Shown here piece after piece: positions 49,398 through 59,601 of a stretch of DNA of 64,000 nucleotides. The notes under the pieces are model-generated. The model saw nothing but the letters and a program-made list of their open reading frames with translations. It was not told the DNA's origin and ran no database searches. Position numbers and translations under genes: made by a program. The DNA comes from Actinomycetota bacterium (GTDB lineage: Bacteria; Actinomycetota; Thermoleophilia; UBA2241): contig JAAZAR010000021.1 in the NCBI GenBank assembly GCA_012514235.1, forward strand, positions 1 to 64,000, given 5' to 3'. The number at the start of each line of letters is the position of its first letter. The first letter of the stretch is position 1.

Positions 49398-50318
49398 TCA
49401 GAAGAGATTGCCTGACGACCCCATCTCGAGGAACGGGTCGTCCCACATGCCGCGCCTCTTGTCGCGCCAGCGGTTGCGACGCCAGTCCATGTCGTGACAA
49501 TCGCCGAACCAGGCGACGCCACCGCCGGGCCTGTCGGCGATGATGACGTTGTCGTGGAACTTGCCGCCGTGGATCCCCTTGCCGCACACCACTTGCGCGT
49601 TCGCCTCCATGGGGACCTTCTGCCGGTGCTTCGAGGCGTCGAGCCGGTTGCCCGTGAACGTCCAGCCGCAGTCGACGTCGCTGTGCATCTGGAGGTTCAG
49701 GAGAGAGGAGCGCGTCTGGTAGATGGTGTTGTTGACGAAGCGGAAGCGGGTGATGCCGTTGAGCTCGAAGCCCTGCCCCCACGGGAACGCCTTGTTCGTG
49801 CCGGCGCCCCTGATCAGGGTCCCTGAGACCCTGTTGTCCACACAGCCCGGGCCTCCGTCGAACGAGATTGCCTCCGATCCCTGCGGGTCGAAGGTGCAGC
49901 GGATGATCTTGATGCCGTGGTATCCGGCAGTGTCATGGACGGGGCGGCTGGTGCACTCGAAGCCCATGCGCTTCTGAGGCCGGATCCGGCACTTCTTGAA
50001 CGTGATGTCGTGGATGTTGCCGAGATGATCGTTGATGGAGATGCCGTTCCAGGGTCCCGACTTGATGAGGCAGTCGCGGAAGGTGATGTGGTGGGCGGCC
50101 CGGTCGATCTGGAGGACCGCCCGACGCGGACCGCCACCTGTGAAGGTGCAGTCCTCGTACACGCGGTCGCAGGCACCCTCCGGCAGTCGGAAGTTCTTGA
50201 AGGTCTTGTTGCGGATGACCTTCGTGGCCTCGACCGGACCGGCGACGATCGCCGCCAGGGCCAGGACGACGGCGATCACCGCGACCGTGAGAAGAACCCT
50301 ACCGGCTAGTGCGTGCAC
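49398..50318 (-). CDS. Exported right-handed beta-helix-like protein (copy 1)
   Basis: N-terminal TM/signal; TKVIRNKTFKNFRLPEGACDRVYEDCTFTGGG...AAHHITFRDCLIKSGPWNGISINDHLGNIHDI; shared with 56777..57700. Probable GTG start 50318. Confidence 0.8.
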   Translation of the reverse strand: MHALAGRVLLTVAVIAVVLALAAIVAGPVEATKVIRNKTFKNFRLPEGACDRVYEDCTFTGGGPRRAVLQIDRAAHHITFRDCLIKSGPWNGISINDHLGNIHDITFKKCRIRPQKRMGFECTSRPVHDTAGYHGIKIIRCTFDPQGSEAISFDGGPGCVDNRVSGTLIRGAGTNKAFPWGQGFELNGITRFRFVNNTIYQTRSSLLNLQMHSDVDCGWTFTGNRLDASKHRQKVPMEANAQVVCGKGIHGGKFHDNVIIADRPGGGVAWFGDCHDMDWRRNRWRDKRRGMWDDPFLEMGSSGNLF

Positions 50319-50570
50319 GATGTCGACCCTCCGGACCTCGGTCTGGGCGGAGACGTCCCTCCTGGACAGGCGCCGCGCTTCCCGCGGCTCCTGCCCAAAC
50401 CGTTGCACGCACGCTACAGCCACCTCATCCAGTTTTCAAACCTGGCAACGTTGACGGGTCGCGGCTCGCCGTTTTCCGCCCGCGGGGAGCTGCCTCGAGC
50501 CCGTGCCGGAGCTGCATCGGCCTGCACGGGGCCGCCCTCGAGCCGTGCAGGACGTGCGGCCGGAGGCGTC

Positions 50571-51164
50571 CTAGACGGTGGTCTTGCGGTCGCGACGGAC
50601 GGGTTCCGCCGGAGGGCGCTCTCCGACCTGGTCCGCGCCGGGATCTCCCCAGGCGGCGGGCGGATCCTCCGGGTTGGTCTCGCGCAGACCCCCGAGCGCG
50701 GCCCGCCAGAAGACGACGTCGGCGATGGCGAGGGCCGTGCCGACCGCGACGTAGAGGACGCCGAGGAAGGTGCGCCCCCACCATGAGTCGACGAGCGGCG
50801 AGTGCCGGAGCAGCAGACCGCCGCCCATCATGACCGCGATGAACACCCACGAGCTCCAGGCGAACAGACCGAAGAAGCAGGCGTGACCTCGCGAGCGGAT
50901 CCTGGAGACAGCCCGGGTCGCGTAGCGGATGAGGACGAACCGCGCCTTGACGATGCCGATGGCGATCCCCACGAGCGCGATGAGCACGATGCCGAGACCG
51001 AAGCGCTCGTACTCGTCCGGAGCCACGATGTACGCGACGCCGCGGACCAGGAGGATCGCGGTGCCGACCAGCCACACGACGGCCGCGGCGACGAGCTGGG
51101 CGCGGGCGCCGGCGCGCGGGGTGAGCCGGCGCCAGCCTGAGCGTCTCGAGCGGCGGACATGCAT
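50571..51164 (-). CDS. Multi-TM membrane protein of unknown function
   Basis: MHVRRSRRSGWRRLTPRAGARAQLVAAAVVWLVGTAILLV ... CFFGLFAWSSWVFIAVMMGGGLLL. Confidence 0.7.
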   Translation of the reverse strand: MHVRRSRRSGWRRLTPRAGARAQLVAAAVVWLVGTAILLVRGVAYIVAPDEYERFGLGIVLIALVGIAIGIVKARFVLIRYATRAVSRIRSRGHACFFGLFAWSSWVFIAVMMGGGLLLRHSPLVDSWWGRTFLGVLYVAVGTALAIADVVFWRAALGGLRETNPEDPPAAWGDPGADQVGERPPAEPVRRDRKTTV

Positions 51165-51266
51165 CACTCGAGGATAGCAGGCGCCGGTGCCCCCCGGGCA
51201 CCTGCGCTCCGTCGCCCGGCCTGGCATCGCCCGGCGTGGCGTTCGTCACCCCGCCGGATGGGCGCG

Positions 51267-52784
51267 TCACCTGGGCGCGAGCCCTTCTTCCGATCGGGAC
51301 CCGACGACTCCGCCGGCGCCGTCGAGCTGCTCCTCCGTCCGGAGCCCGAACTCCAGGACGACCACGGTATGCCCCGGGCGCGTCGTGAGCAGCACGCGCT
51401 CGCAGAGCTGCAGCATGATCGTGAAGCCCATGCCCAGGCTCGCGGCAGTCGAGAAGCCGGAGACGAGGGTGGCCCGGGGCAGCGTCCGGAAGTCGATCCC
51501 CGGGCCGTCGTCGCTCACCGCCACCTGCAGACAGTCGTGGCGCGCGAAGGTCTGGTAGGCCCCGCCGCCGGCGTGTTTGAGGGCGTTGTCGAGCGCCTCA
51601 CCGACTGTGCTGAGCAGGTCCTCGTGGCGGATCCTGCCCGGGAAGCCCGTCTCCGCAGCCCGCACGAGCCTCCGGCGCGCAGTCGTCAGTTCCGCTGCCG
51701 CTCCGAACACGGTCTCGTACCCCAGCGGGGTCCCCAGTTCATCGGCGAGCTGCTCCTCAGTCAGAAGGATGAGCTTGCCCCCCGTGACCGCATCAAGCAC
51801 GTCGACGTAGGCGTTGCGGATGCTCTCCTCCTGACGACGCAGCGCCCGCTCGGCCTCCCGCAGCTCGGTGACGTCGGTCGCCGAGAGTACCCAGGTACTG
51901 CGGCCGACGGGGTACACGGAGAGCAGCTCGTACACCGCCTGCCCTCGCAGGTAGATCTCGCACTGTGTCGCCCGCCCCGAGGCGACCGCCCCGGTGACGA
52001 CATCGAAGTAGGCGCCGAGCCGCTCGTCGCTCCCGTCGACCTCGCTCAGACGGCGACCTATCAGCTGTTCCCGGGGCGTCCTCGTACGTCGTGACTGGAT
52101 CGGATTGAGATCGACGACGACGAGGTCGGTGAGGCTGGCGGCCTCCTCTTCGACCCGGAACACCATCAGGCCGTCGCTCGCGTTGTCGAAGAGGCGCCGA
52201 TACCGGCGTTCGCTCTCCTGCAGCTCGGCGTGCTTCTGCTGTTGGCGGAGCGCACTGAGCCCGAGCTCGCCGATCATGCCGACGAAGTCCGCAAGGAAGG
52301 TGATCGTCTTGCGCAGACGGTCGCGCGATATGACCGGCACCCGGTCGAGGGCCTCGAGGTAGGCATCCTCGTCGAACCCCAGCCGCCGCGCCCGGTCGGC
52401 GAACGCCTCCCGGTCCACCTCGTCGTCTTCGAAGAAGAACTGCCCGGTGTACACGTTGGCCAGGTGCTCGCCGTCCACGACCAGCGGGATCGCCACGTCC
52501 CAGAGCCCGTTGCTGCACCTGTAGGCGTAGTGTTCGACCCCGTCCATCCCCTCCAGCAGACGGCGGTTGATGCTGAGGTCGCTCTCCAGGCACCCCTGCA
52601 GCGTCTCGGGATGACCGCGGTGGTACCTGGTGCAGATGTCCTGCCACCCGGTTGCGATGAGGACCTCACCGGAGCGGTCGAGGAGGGCGAGGGCGACTCC
52701 CAACGTCTGGGAGAGACCCTCGCAGAGGTGCCGGACGCGCTCGAGGTCGATCAGACTCTTCAGCTCGTGCCCCTCGGCCCCCAC
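51267..52784 (-). CDS. Sensor protein: PocR-like ligand-binding domain, PAS, C-terminal HATPase
   Basis: LIDLERVRHLCEGLSQTLGVALALLDRSGEVLIATGWQDICTRYHR (PocR-type); ESERRYRRLFDNASDGLMVF (PAS); VGEALDNALKHAGGGAYQTFARHDCLQVAVSDDGPGIDF (HATPase). Confidence 0.88.
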   Translation of the reverse strand: MGAEGHELKSLIDLERVRHLCEGLSQTLGVALALLDRSGEVLIATGWQDICTRYHRGHPETLQGCLESDLSINRRLLEGMDGVEHYAYRCSNGLWDVAIPLVVDGEHLANVYTGQFFFEDDEVDREAFADRARRLGFDEDAYLEALDRVPVISRDRLRKTITFLADFVGMIGELGLSALRQQQKHAELQESERRYRRLFDNASDGLMVFRVEEEAASLTDLVVVDLNPIQSRRTRTPREQLIGRRLSEVDGSDERLGAYFDVVTGAVASGRATQCEIYLRGQAVYELLSVYPVGRSTWVLSATDVTELREAERALRRQEESIRNAYVDVLDAVTGGKLILLTEEQLADELGTPLGYETVFGAAAELTTARRRLVRAAETGFPGRIRHEDLLSTVGEALDNALKHAGGGAYQTFARHDCLQVAVSDDGPGIDFRTLPRATLVSGFSTAASLGMGFTIMLQLCERVLLTTRPGHTVVVLEFGLRTEEQLDGAGGVVGSRSEEGLAPR

Positions 52785-52940
52785 CAGGAACCCCCTCCGA
52801 CGCCCGCTCCGGCCTTCCCGGGTCAGGCCGCCTGAGCCTACAGTTCTGCCCCGTGCGTACCCACCCTTCTCGAACCCGAACGCGGCAGTCGTACGACGGT
52901 CAGACCGGTCGCCGACCAGTCCCAGCCGGGCAGACGACCG

Positions 52941-53876
52941 TCACTGAGGCAGCTCATCCAGACGCGCCTGCGCCTGCTGCCCCGAGGCCGTGTCCGCGCC
53001 GAGCGAGACGGCCTTCCGGTAGGCGGCGCGGGCGTCGTCGTACGCCGCCTTGGCTGCCTTGGCATCGCCGTCCTGCTCGGCATGCCGCCCCCGCTCGGCG
53101 AGGTAGTTGCCCTTGTTGAACCAGCCCGTCTGGAAGTCAGGCGACTGGGCGAGCACCGTCTCTATCTGGCTGATGGCCTTCTCGACCTCGCCGGAGTAGA
53201 AGAGCGACGTCGCGTAGTCCGTGCCCACGTTGGGATCGGTCGCCTTCTGCTCCAACGCCGCCGCGTACACCTCGGCGGCGGCTGCGAAGTAGGCGCCGCC
53301 CTGCTCCCACTGCTCCGCCTCGAACGCGGCGGCTCCCTGGTCGTAGAGCCCGTTCGCCCGCTGCACCAGCTGGGCGTAGCCGCCGCTGGTGTCGGCGTTC
53401 ACGGGCGTCGCGCTCGGCGCCGCCGGCGACGAGGACGCGCCCGTGGTCGCAGCGTCGCCGTTCAGGGCGAAGACGATCACGAGCACCACGACGACGGCGA
53501 GCAGGCCGAAGCCGCCCCAGATCACCGCCGGCGAGATCCGTCCGGGGCCGGCGGCCGCACGGGACGCCGGCTCAGGCTGCGGCGCGCGGCGCCGCTGCTG
53601 CCGCTGCTGCCGCGCGCGGCCGGCGCCGGCGCTCCGGCCTCGTGTGCCGGTCCGGCGGCCCCCCGAGGCCGGAGGCTTCGCCGCAGGGGGGCGCGTACCT
53701 TCCTCGCCGTCGGCGCCGCGGGCCTCGCCGCACTCGGGACAGAACCTGGCTCCGTCGGGGAGCTCGCTCCCGCAGGCTGCACACGCCGGCGCTTCCGTGA
53801 GGTCGCGCAGATCCGCACCACACTCGGGACAGAAGTTGGCTTCGCCGGCGTCTTCTCCGCACTGTGGGCAGAACAT
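52941..53876 (-). CDS. Zinc-ribbon, single-TM, TPR-like protein
   Basis: CPQCGEDAGEANFCPECGADL and CAACGSELPDGARFCPECGEA; TM VIWGGFGLLAVVVVLVIVFAL; TPR-like C-terminus. Confidence 0.8.
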   Translation of the reverse strand: MFCPQCGEDAGEANFCPECGADLRDLTEAPACAACGSELPDGARFCPECGEARGADGEEGTRPPAAKPPASGGRRTGTRGRSAGAGRARQQRQQRRRAPQPEPASRAAAGPGRISPAVIWGGFGLLAVVVVLVIVFALNGDAATTGASSSPAAPSATPVNADTSGGYAQLVQRANGLYDQGAAAFEAEQWEQGGAYFAAAAEVYAAALEQKATDPNVGTDYATSLFYSGEVEKAISQIETVLAQSPDFQTGWFNKGNYLAERGRHAEQDGDAKAAKAAYDDARAAYRKAVSLGADTASGQQAQARLDELPQ

Positions 53877-54069
53877 CGGGCACTCCCGTGGACGAGGAAT
53901 TGAACTGTTCCTACCAAGTATAGGCAGAATGGCGTAGGACGTATCCCGTGCGCTCATCGCCATGCCGCACGGCGCCTCTCGCGCACGCCGATCCGACAAC
54001 GTCGGTGAGCAGGGAGGGACGCCGACGGCAGCGGTCACACCTCGCGTCCGCGCGGGGAACAAGAGGGGC

Positions 54070-54771
54070 ATGCTCAGGAAGATCGACAACGAGACGCTCG
54101 GCGCGGCCGATCGCGGCTGGTTGCGGAGCCGCTTCCACTTCTCCTTCGCCGAGTACCGCAACCCCGAGAACGTCCACTTCGGCGTACTACGCGTCCTCAA
54201 CGACGACCTCGTCGCGCCGGGGAGCGGCTTCGACACGCATCCGCACAGGGACTTCGAGATCCTCAGCTACGTCGTCGAGGGAGAACTGACCCATTCGGAC
54301 AGCATGGGGAACACGCGCACCCTCTCCCGCGGAGAGCTCCAGTACATGAGCGCTGGGACAGGGGTGCTGCACGCCGAGCACAACAGGGGGACCACGACGC
54401 TCCGGCTCCTGCAGATCTGGCTCTACCCGGACGAGGAAGGTCACGCGCCCGCCTACGGCGACCACCGGTTCGCCTGGGAGGACCGCAAGAACCGCTGGCT
54501 GCTCCTCGCGGCCGGACCCGGCGGCGATGCGCCGGTCACGGTCCATCAGGACGTGCACGTGAGCGCGGTCGAGCTGGATGCCGGGCGCGACATCGGGCTT
54601 CGGGTCGCGCCTGACCGGCAGGCCTATCTGCTGCAGGTGGAGGGCTCGTCCAGCGTCAACGGCGTCGACCTAGACGAGCGGGACGCACTAGAGATCGTCG
54701 GGGAGGACGTCGTGGTCGCGGCGCGGACGACGTCCCACATCTTCGTCATCGAGATGCCCCGGTCCACTTGA
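54070..54771 (+). CDS. Pirin family protein
   Basis: GSGFDTHPHRDFEILSYVVEGELTHSDSMGNTRTLSRGELQYMSAGTGVLHAEHN. Confidence 0.94.
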   Translation: MLRKIDNETLGAADRGWLRSRFHFSFAEYRNPENVHFGVLRVLNDDLVAPGSGFDTHPHRDFEILSYVVEGELTHSDSMGNTRTLSRGELQYMSAGTGVLHAEHNRGTTTLRLLQIWLYPDEEGHAPAYGDHRFAWEDRKNRWLLLAAGPGGDAPVTVHQDVHVSAVELDAGRDIGLRVAPDRQAYLLQVEGSSSVNGVDLDERDALEIVGEDVVVAARTTSHIFVIEMPRST

Positions 54772-54830
54772 GGGCGAGGCGCACGACGTTCGTCATCGCT
54801 TCCTCGATGGCCAGGACGTAGAGTCTGAGC

Positions 54831-55328
54831 ATGAGCGCCTGCCGACTCCTGTCGTTCCATCCCCGGCACGCCGCGGAGGTGGCGACCTGGGCCCTCTCCG
54901 CAGGCGAGGCGCGAGCGTGGGCCGGACAGGCCACACCCTGGCCTGTACCGGCCTCGGTGATCCTCTCCTGGCGTGAGGAGCCGGACGTGCGCTCCTGGCT
55001 GCTGGTCGAAGACGAGGCGCCGGTGGCCTACGGAGAGCTCTGGGTCGACGTGGAGGAGCAGGAGGTGGAGCTCGGGCGGCTCATCGTCAGGCCCGATGCG
55101 CGTGGTCGGGGCGTGGGCCGCCTGCTGGTGGCTTCGCTGCTCCGGCAGGCGGCCCGGACGCAGCTTCCCACCGCCCTCGTGCGGGTCGTGCCGGACAACG
55201 CGGCGGCACTCGCCTGCTACCGTCACGCCGGGTTCACCCCGGTCGACGACGAGGAGCGGCGGCGGTTCAACGCAGGCCAGCCGCTCGCCTACGAGTGGCT
55301 GCGACACGACCTCCGGGCACCCGACTGA
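54831..55328 (+). CDS. GNAT family N-acetyltransferase
   Basis: LGRLIVRPDARGRGVGRLLVASLLRQA ... VVPDNAAALACYRHAGFTPVD. Confidence 0.92.
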   Translation: MSACRLLSFHPRHAAEVATWALSAGEARAWAGQATPWPVPASVILSWREEPDVRSWLLVEDEAPVAYGELWVDVEEQEVELGRLIVRPDARGRGVGRLLVASLLRQAARTQLPTALVRVVPDNAAALACYRHAGFTPVDDEERRRFNAGQPLAYEWLRHDLRAPD

Positions 55329-55540
55329 TGGTGGCGTTCGGCAAGCTCCTGGTCGTCGGCGGCGCCCTGCTCGTCGTGATCGGCGCGCTGGTACTGCTCG
55401 CCGACAGGCTCGGCCTGCACCACCTGCCGGGGACGCTCACCTGGAGGCGCGGGAACGTGACCGTCTTCGTGCCGGTCGGGCTCATGGTCGTCGTCAGCAT
55501 CGTGCTCTCGCTGGTGCTGAGCCTGCTGTTCCGGCGCTGA
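55328..55540 (+). CDS. DUF2905-like small membrane protein
   Basis: MVAFGKLLVVGGALLVVIGALVLLADRLGLHHLPGTLTWRRGNVTVFVPVGLMVVVSIVLSL; start overlaps the GNAT stop. Confidence 0.85.
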   Translation: MVAFGKLLVVGGALLVVIGALVLLADRLGLHHLPGTLTWRRGNVTVFVPVGLMVVVSIVLSLVLSLLFRR

Positions 55541-55568
55541 CCGGCGGCCGGTCCGCCTCGTCGGCAGC

Positions 55569-56495
55569 CTACCCGGCCGCGAGGCCGAGCCATTCGGGGT
55601 GTTTGGCAGTGCCGTCGTGCTCCGCGGACGTCTTGAAGAGCTCGAGCTCTCCCCGCGCCGCCGGGTCCGCCGTCCGGGTCAGCAGCTCGGCGACCTCGGC
55701 GTCGCCAAGCTCCCGGTACGTCCGCGCCGCCTCGAGCGCCTGCTCGAGGAGCTCGAGGCTGTCGATGCCCGTGATCACGACGGAGACGGGCAGGCGCATG
55801 GCGTACTGCAGGCACTCGAGCGCCGTGGCCACCCCCGACTCGACCGCCTTGCCGGCCGCGAGCGGCTTCATGCCGAGAACGCCTGTGCCCTCACGGACGA
55901 GGCGCGGCAGCACCTGGCGCTCGAAGCTGCGGTAGTGCGCGTCGAACACGTTCAGCGGCAGCTGCACGGCGTCGAACCTGAAGTCGTGCCCGGCCGCGAC
56001 GTCCAGCATGTGCAGGTGGATGTGCGGATCCTTGTGGCCCGTGAAGCCGATGAACCGGAGCTTCCCGGCTTCACGGGCCTCCACCAGCGCCTCGTTCGCC
56101 CCACCCTCCGCGAAGATCAGGTGAGGATCCTCGTAGCGGATCACCTCGTGGTGCTGGACGAGGTCGATGCGGTCCGTGCGAAGGCGGCGCAGGGACTCGT
56201 CGAGTTGCCGCGCCGCCTCCCTCCGTGTCCGGCCGTCGATCTTCGTCATCAGGAAGGCGCGCTCACGGTACCCGCCCCGCAGTGCGCGTCCCATGCGTTC
56301 CTCGCTGGCGCCCTGGTTGTAGTCCCAGCAGTTGTCGAGGAACGTGACGCCGCGGTCGATCGCCGTCCTCACCAGACGCACGGTGAGCTCTTCGTCGATG
56401 CTCTCCGCCAGGTGGAAGCCGCCGAGACCCACGAGCGAGACCAGCACGCCGGTGCTCCCCAAGGGTCGGTACGACATGTCGCTCGAGCGCTCCAT
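55569..56495 (-). CDS. Aldo/keto reductase
   Basis: MSYRPLGSTGVLVSLVGLGGFHLAE ... TFLDNCWDYNQGASEERMGRAL ... RTDRIDLVQHHEV. Confidence 0.9.
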   Translation of the reverse strand: MERSSDMSYRPLGSTGVLVSLVGLGGFHLAESIDEELTVRLVRTAIDRGVTFLDNCWDYNQGASEERMGRALRGGYRERAFLMTKIDGRTRREAARQLDESLRRLRTDRIDLVQHHEVIRYEDPHLIFAEGGANEALVEAREAGKLRFIGFTGHKDPHIHLHMLDVAAGHDFRFDAVQLPLNVFDAHYRSFERQVLPRLVREGTGVLGMKPLAAGKAVESGVATALECLQYAMRLPVSVVITGIDSLELLEQALEAARTYRELGDAEVAELLTRTADPAARGELELFKTSAEHDGTAKHPEWLGLAAG

Positions 56496-56776
56496 GTCAC
56501 CAGTCTTCCCGCTCGCGGTCCGCCCGTCGCCGGACCCGTCTGCGCGCAGTCGTCGTCTGCGGAACCTCCCGGTACTGGGTTTTTCGCACACTCGCGCCTC
56601 CTGTAGCGTGCGCCCCGGGTGATTGGAGCTCCCACTCGCACCAAACCCTGTGTGCCCACGGTGCCTCCGCCGGCGCCGGTCACGCCGACAGAGGGTGCGC
56701 CGCCGCATGCCGACGGGCCTATCCGGCCCGGCCCGGACCGGAGCGGCGCATCCGACGAGACACCCAAGGAGCGATC

Positions 56777-57700
56777 TTGCGACGCATATGCAGCCGACTC
56801 GCACGGACGGCGGTCCTGACGGCCGTCCTGGCCGCCGTCCTGACGACGGTCGCCGTCTCCCCAGCCGCAGCCACCACAGTCATCAGGAACAAGACCATCA
56901 CGGACCTCACGCTGCCGGCTGGCGCTCACGACCGGATCTACGACAACTGCACGTTCAAGAGCACGCGCCGGGACCGGGCCGTCATCCAGATCGACAAGGC
57001 CGCCCATCACATCACGTTCCGAGACTGCGTCATCAAGCCCGGCGCCTGGAACGGCATCACCATCAACGACTGGAAGGGGACGATCCACCACATCAAGTTC
57101 CTGCGCTGCAGGATCAAGTCGCAGAAGCGCATGGGGTTCGAGTGCACGGGGCGTCCGACCAACAGCCCGTCGGGCTACAGGAGCATCAAGATCGTGCGGT
57201 GCACCTTCGAGCCGCAGGGCTCCGAGGCCATCTCGTTCGACGGCGGACCCAACTGCGTCGACAACGTCGTGGACCGCACCGTCATCAAGGGCGCCGGCAC
57301 GAACAGCGCCTTTCCCTGGGGTCAGGGCTTCGAGTGCAACGGGCCCCGCAGGATGCGGTTCACCAACAACAAGGTCTACCAGTGCCGGGGTTCCCTGCTG
57401 AACCTGCAGATGCACACCACTGCCGACTGTGGCTGGGTGTTCCGGAACAACACCCTCGATGCGTCAGTCACCAAGCAGCGCGTGCCGATGGGTTCCACGT
57501 CCCAGGTCGTGATCGCGACCAGCGTGCACGGCGGCGACTTCCGCAACAACCGCGTGCGGGCGGCGAAACCCGGCGGCGGCGTCGCCTGGTTCGGGGATTG
57601 TCACCGCATGGACTGGGGAGGCACGAGCTGGAAGGACTCCCGCGGCGGATCCTATGCCCGCCCGATGCAGCAGCGCGGATGCTCGGGCAACCGGTTCTGA
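56777..57700 (+). CDS. Exported right-handed beta-helix-like protein (copy 2, paralogue of 49398..50318)
   Basis: Signal peptide; TTVIRNKTITDLTLPAGAHDRIYDNCTFKSTRRDRAVIQIDKAAHHITFRDCVIKPGAWNGITINDW; collinear with copy 1. Confidence 0.82.
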   Translation: MRRICSRLARTAVLTAVLAAVLTTVAVSPAAATTVIRNKTITDLTLPAGAHDRIYDNCTFKSTRRDRAVIQIDKAAHHITFRDCVIKPGAWNGITINDWKGTIHHIKFLRCRIKSQKRMGFECTGRPTNSPSGYRSIKIVRCTFEPQGSEAISFDGGPNCVDNVVDRTVIKGAGTNSAFPWGQGFECNGPRRMRFTNNKVYQCRGSLLNLQMHTTADCGWVFRNNTLDASVTKQRVPMGSTSQVVIATSVHGGDFRNNRVRAAKPGGGVAWFGDCHRMDWGGTSWKDSRGGSYARPMQQRGCSGNRF

Positions 57701-57740
57701 ACCGGCCCGAGCCGGCGGCGGGAGCTCGTTCCGACGACCG

Positions 57741-59342
57741 TCAGGCGGAGCGCCGGGCGTGCTCCTTGCCCCGGCGCTCCGACTCCCCGGCGGACGCCAC
57801 GTCGACGGGGTAGTGCCGGCGCGTCCAGAGGAGCAGGACGCCGGCGCCGGCCAGCGGGATCAGGGTGAGGAGGAACGCGATCTGCAGCCCGCGGGTCTGG
57901 CCGGGCACGAGCTCGGCGCCCTCCTGGAGCGCCGTCCCGTCCGGGATGAAGAGGCCCGCCACCAGGCCGAACAGGAGCGGGCCGAACGCCTCGAGCGTGT
58001 TGCGCAGCGCCGAGCGGACACCCTGGGCGCGGCCCCAGAGCTGGGACGGCATCACGTCGAGCTGCGCCGCATCGAGCGGCGGGTTGGGCGCAGCGAGCGC
58101 CGCGAAGGCCAACAGGAAGAAGCCCAGGGCGGCGAGCACGTTCGTCGTGGTCAGCGCCGGCACGAGCAGGGCCGCCGCCAGGATGAAGGCGATGCCGGCC
58201 ACCACGATCCGGGCGCTGATGCGGCCGCGCTTGATCAGCCAGTCGGCCAGTCGTCCGGAGGTGAGCAGGCCGAGCAGCGACCCTGCCCCGACGAGCCCCA
58301 GGATCAGGGTCGCCACGGCCTGCCCCACGCCGAAGTGGCCGCGTGCGAAGAGCACGCCGAAGGTCCGCAGCCCGGCCAGGAAGAGGAAGCCCATCGACGA
58401 CGCCAGGATGATGAACACGTTGGTACGCACACGCAGGACGTACTTCACCATGTGGACCAGCGACATCCTCGCCGGATCGGTGAGGACCACGCGGTCCGCG
58501 TCGTGCTTGACGCCGCGGCGGCGCACCTCGAGCAGCACCACGTCGTCGGTGCGCTCCTCTTCGTCGTCCTCCAGTGCCCGGGTGGGCCCCGCCTCGCGTG
58601 CCGAGATGATCCTCGTCGCCCCCGGTTCCAGCCTGCTCTGCCCGCCGCGGGCGGGTTCCGGCAGCCGCTTGAACAGCGCCCACGCCAGCAGCACGCTCGG
58701 GATCGCCATGAAGATGAACGCGGCCCTGAAGCCGAGCGCCGACGAGATGAACGACGCGAGGCCTATGCCCACACCGGCGCCGGCGATCTCCCCCACGGAG
58801 ATGTAGCCGTAGATCCGGCCGCGTTCGCCGGCAGGGAAGAAGTCGCCCGTGAGGGAGGCGACGGCCGGCACGGCCGTCGCCGTCACCGCGCCGAGCAAGA
58901 GCCGGGCGAGCAGCAGCATCCCGTACGACGTCGAGAAGGCGCTGATGACTTCCGCCGTCGCCCACAGCAGGATGCTGACAGTCAGAACGTCCACCCTCCG
59001 CGTCTTGTCGACGAGGAGGCCGAACGGGATGGCGGCCAGCGCCCCGACGAGAGCGGAGGCGGTGACCAGCAGGCCGATCTGCGCCGTCCCGATGCCGAAC
59101 GCCGGCTGCAGCTGCGGGGCAATGGCGCCGACCGCGCTCGTGTCGGCCGCCTGGAGGCCGAGGACCAGGCCGAGGAGGATGATGACGCGGCGGCGCGCAG
59201 GGCCGCCGAGCCGCTCCGTGAGACGTTCGTCGGCGCGCCGCGCACGGCGGCCGAACCACGGCCGCACGTGCTCGTTCCAGATCGGGTGCGGCGGCGTCTT
59301 CTTCAGTTGCGGTTGCGGTCCCTCGCCCGCGCGCTTCGGCAT
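57741..59342 (-). CDS. MFS transporter
   Basis: About 12 TM; ADTSAVGAIAPQLQPAFGIGTAQIGLLVTASALVGALAAIPFGLLVDKTRR. Confidence 0.9.
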   Translation of the reverse strand: MPKRAGEGPQPQLKKTPPHPIWNEHVRPWFGRRARRADERLTERLGGPARRRVIILLGLVLGLQAADTSAVGAIAPQLQPAFGIGTAQIGLLVTASALVGALAAIPFGLLVDKTRRVDVLTVSILLWATAEVISAFSTSYGMLLLARLLLGAVTATAVPAVASLTGDFFPAGERGRIYGYISVGEIAGAGVGIGLASFISSALGFRAAFIFMAIPSVLLAWALFKRLPEPARGGQSRLEPGATRIISAREAGPTRALEDDEEERTDDVVLLEVRRRGVKHDADRVVLTDPARMSLVHMVKYVLRVRTNVFIILASSMGFLFLAGLRTFGVLFARGHFGVGQAVATLILGLVGAGSLLGLLTSGRLADWLIKRGRISARIVVAGIAFILAAALLVPALTTTNVLAALGFFLLAFAALAAPNPPLDAAQLDVMPSQLWGRAQGVRSALRNTLEAFGPLLFGLVAGLFIPDGTALQEGAELVPGQTRGLQIAFLLTLIPLAGAGVLLLWTRRHYPVDVASAGESERRGKEHARRSA

Positions 59343-59601
59343 CCTCACCAGCCTGCAGGATCTCCACCACTGCATGCCCATCGGCCACGCACCTCGACAC
59401 GCGGCGTTGCGGGCGCCCTCGTGGGTACGCGCCCGACCCTCCGCCCGTGACGGCCGACGGGTCGGTCAAGGGGTAAGTAGGCACTACACCGGCAAGTTTC
59501 GCAATCGTCAGACGACGGAGCAAGGGCGGAGGCACCACCCGCGAACGGGCAGCAGCGCCGGATACACTGACGGCGTTTGATCTGGCCCTGAGGAGGACCG
59601 G

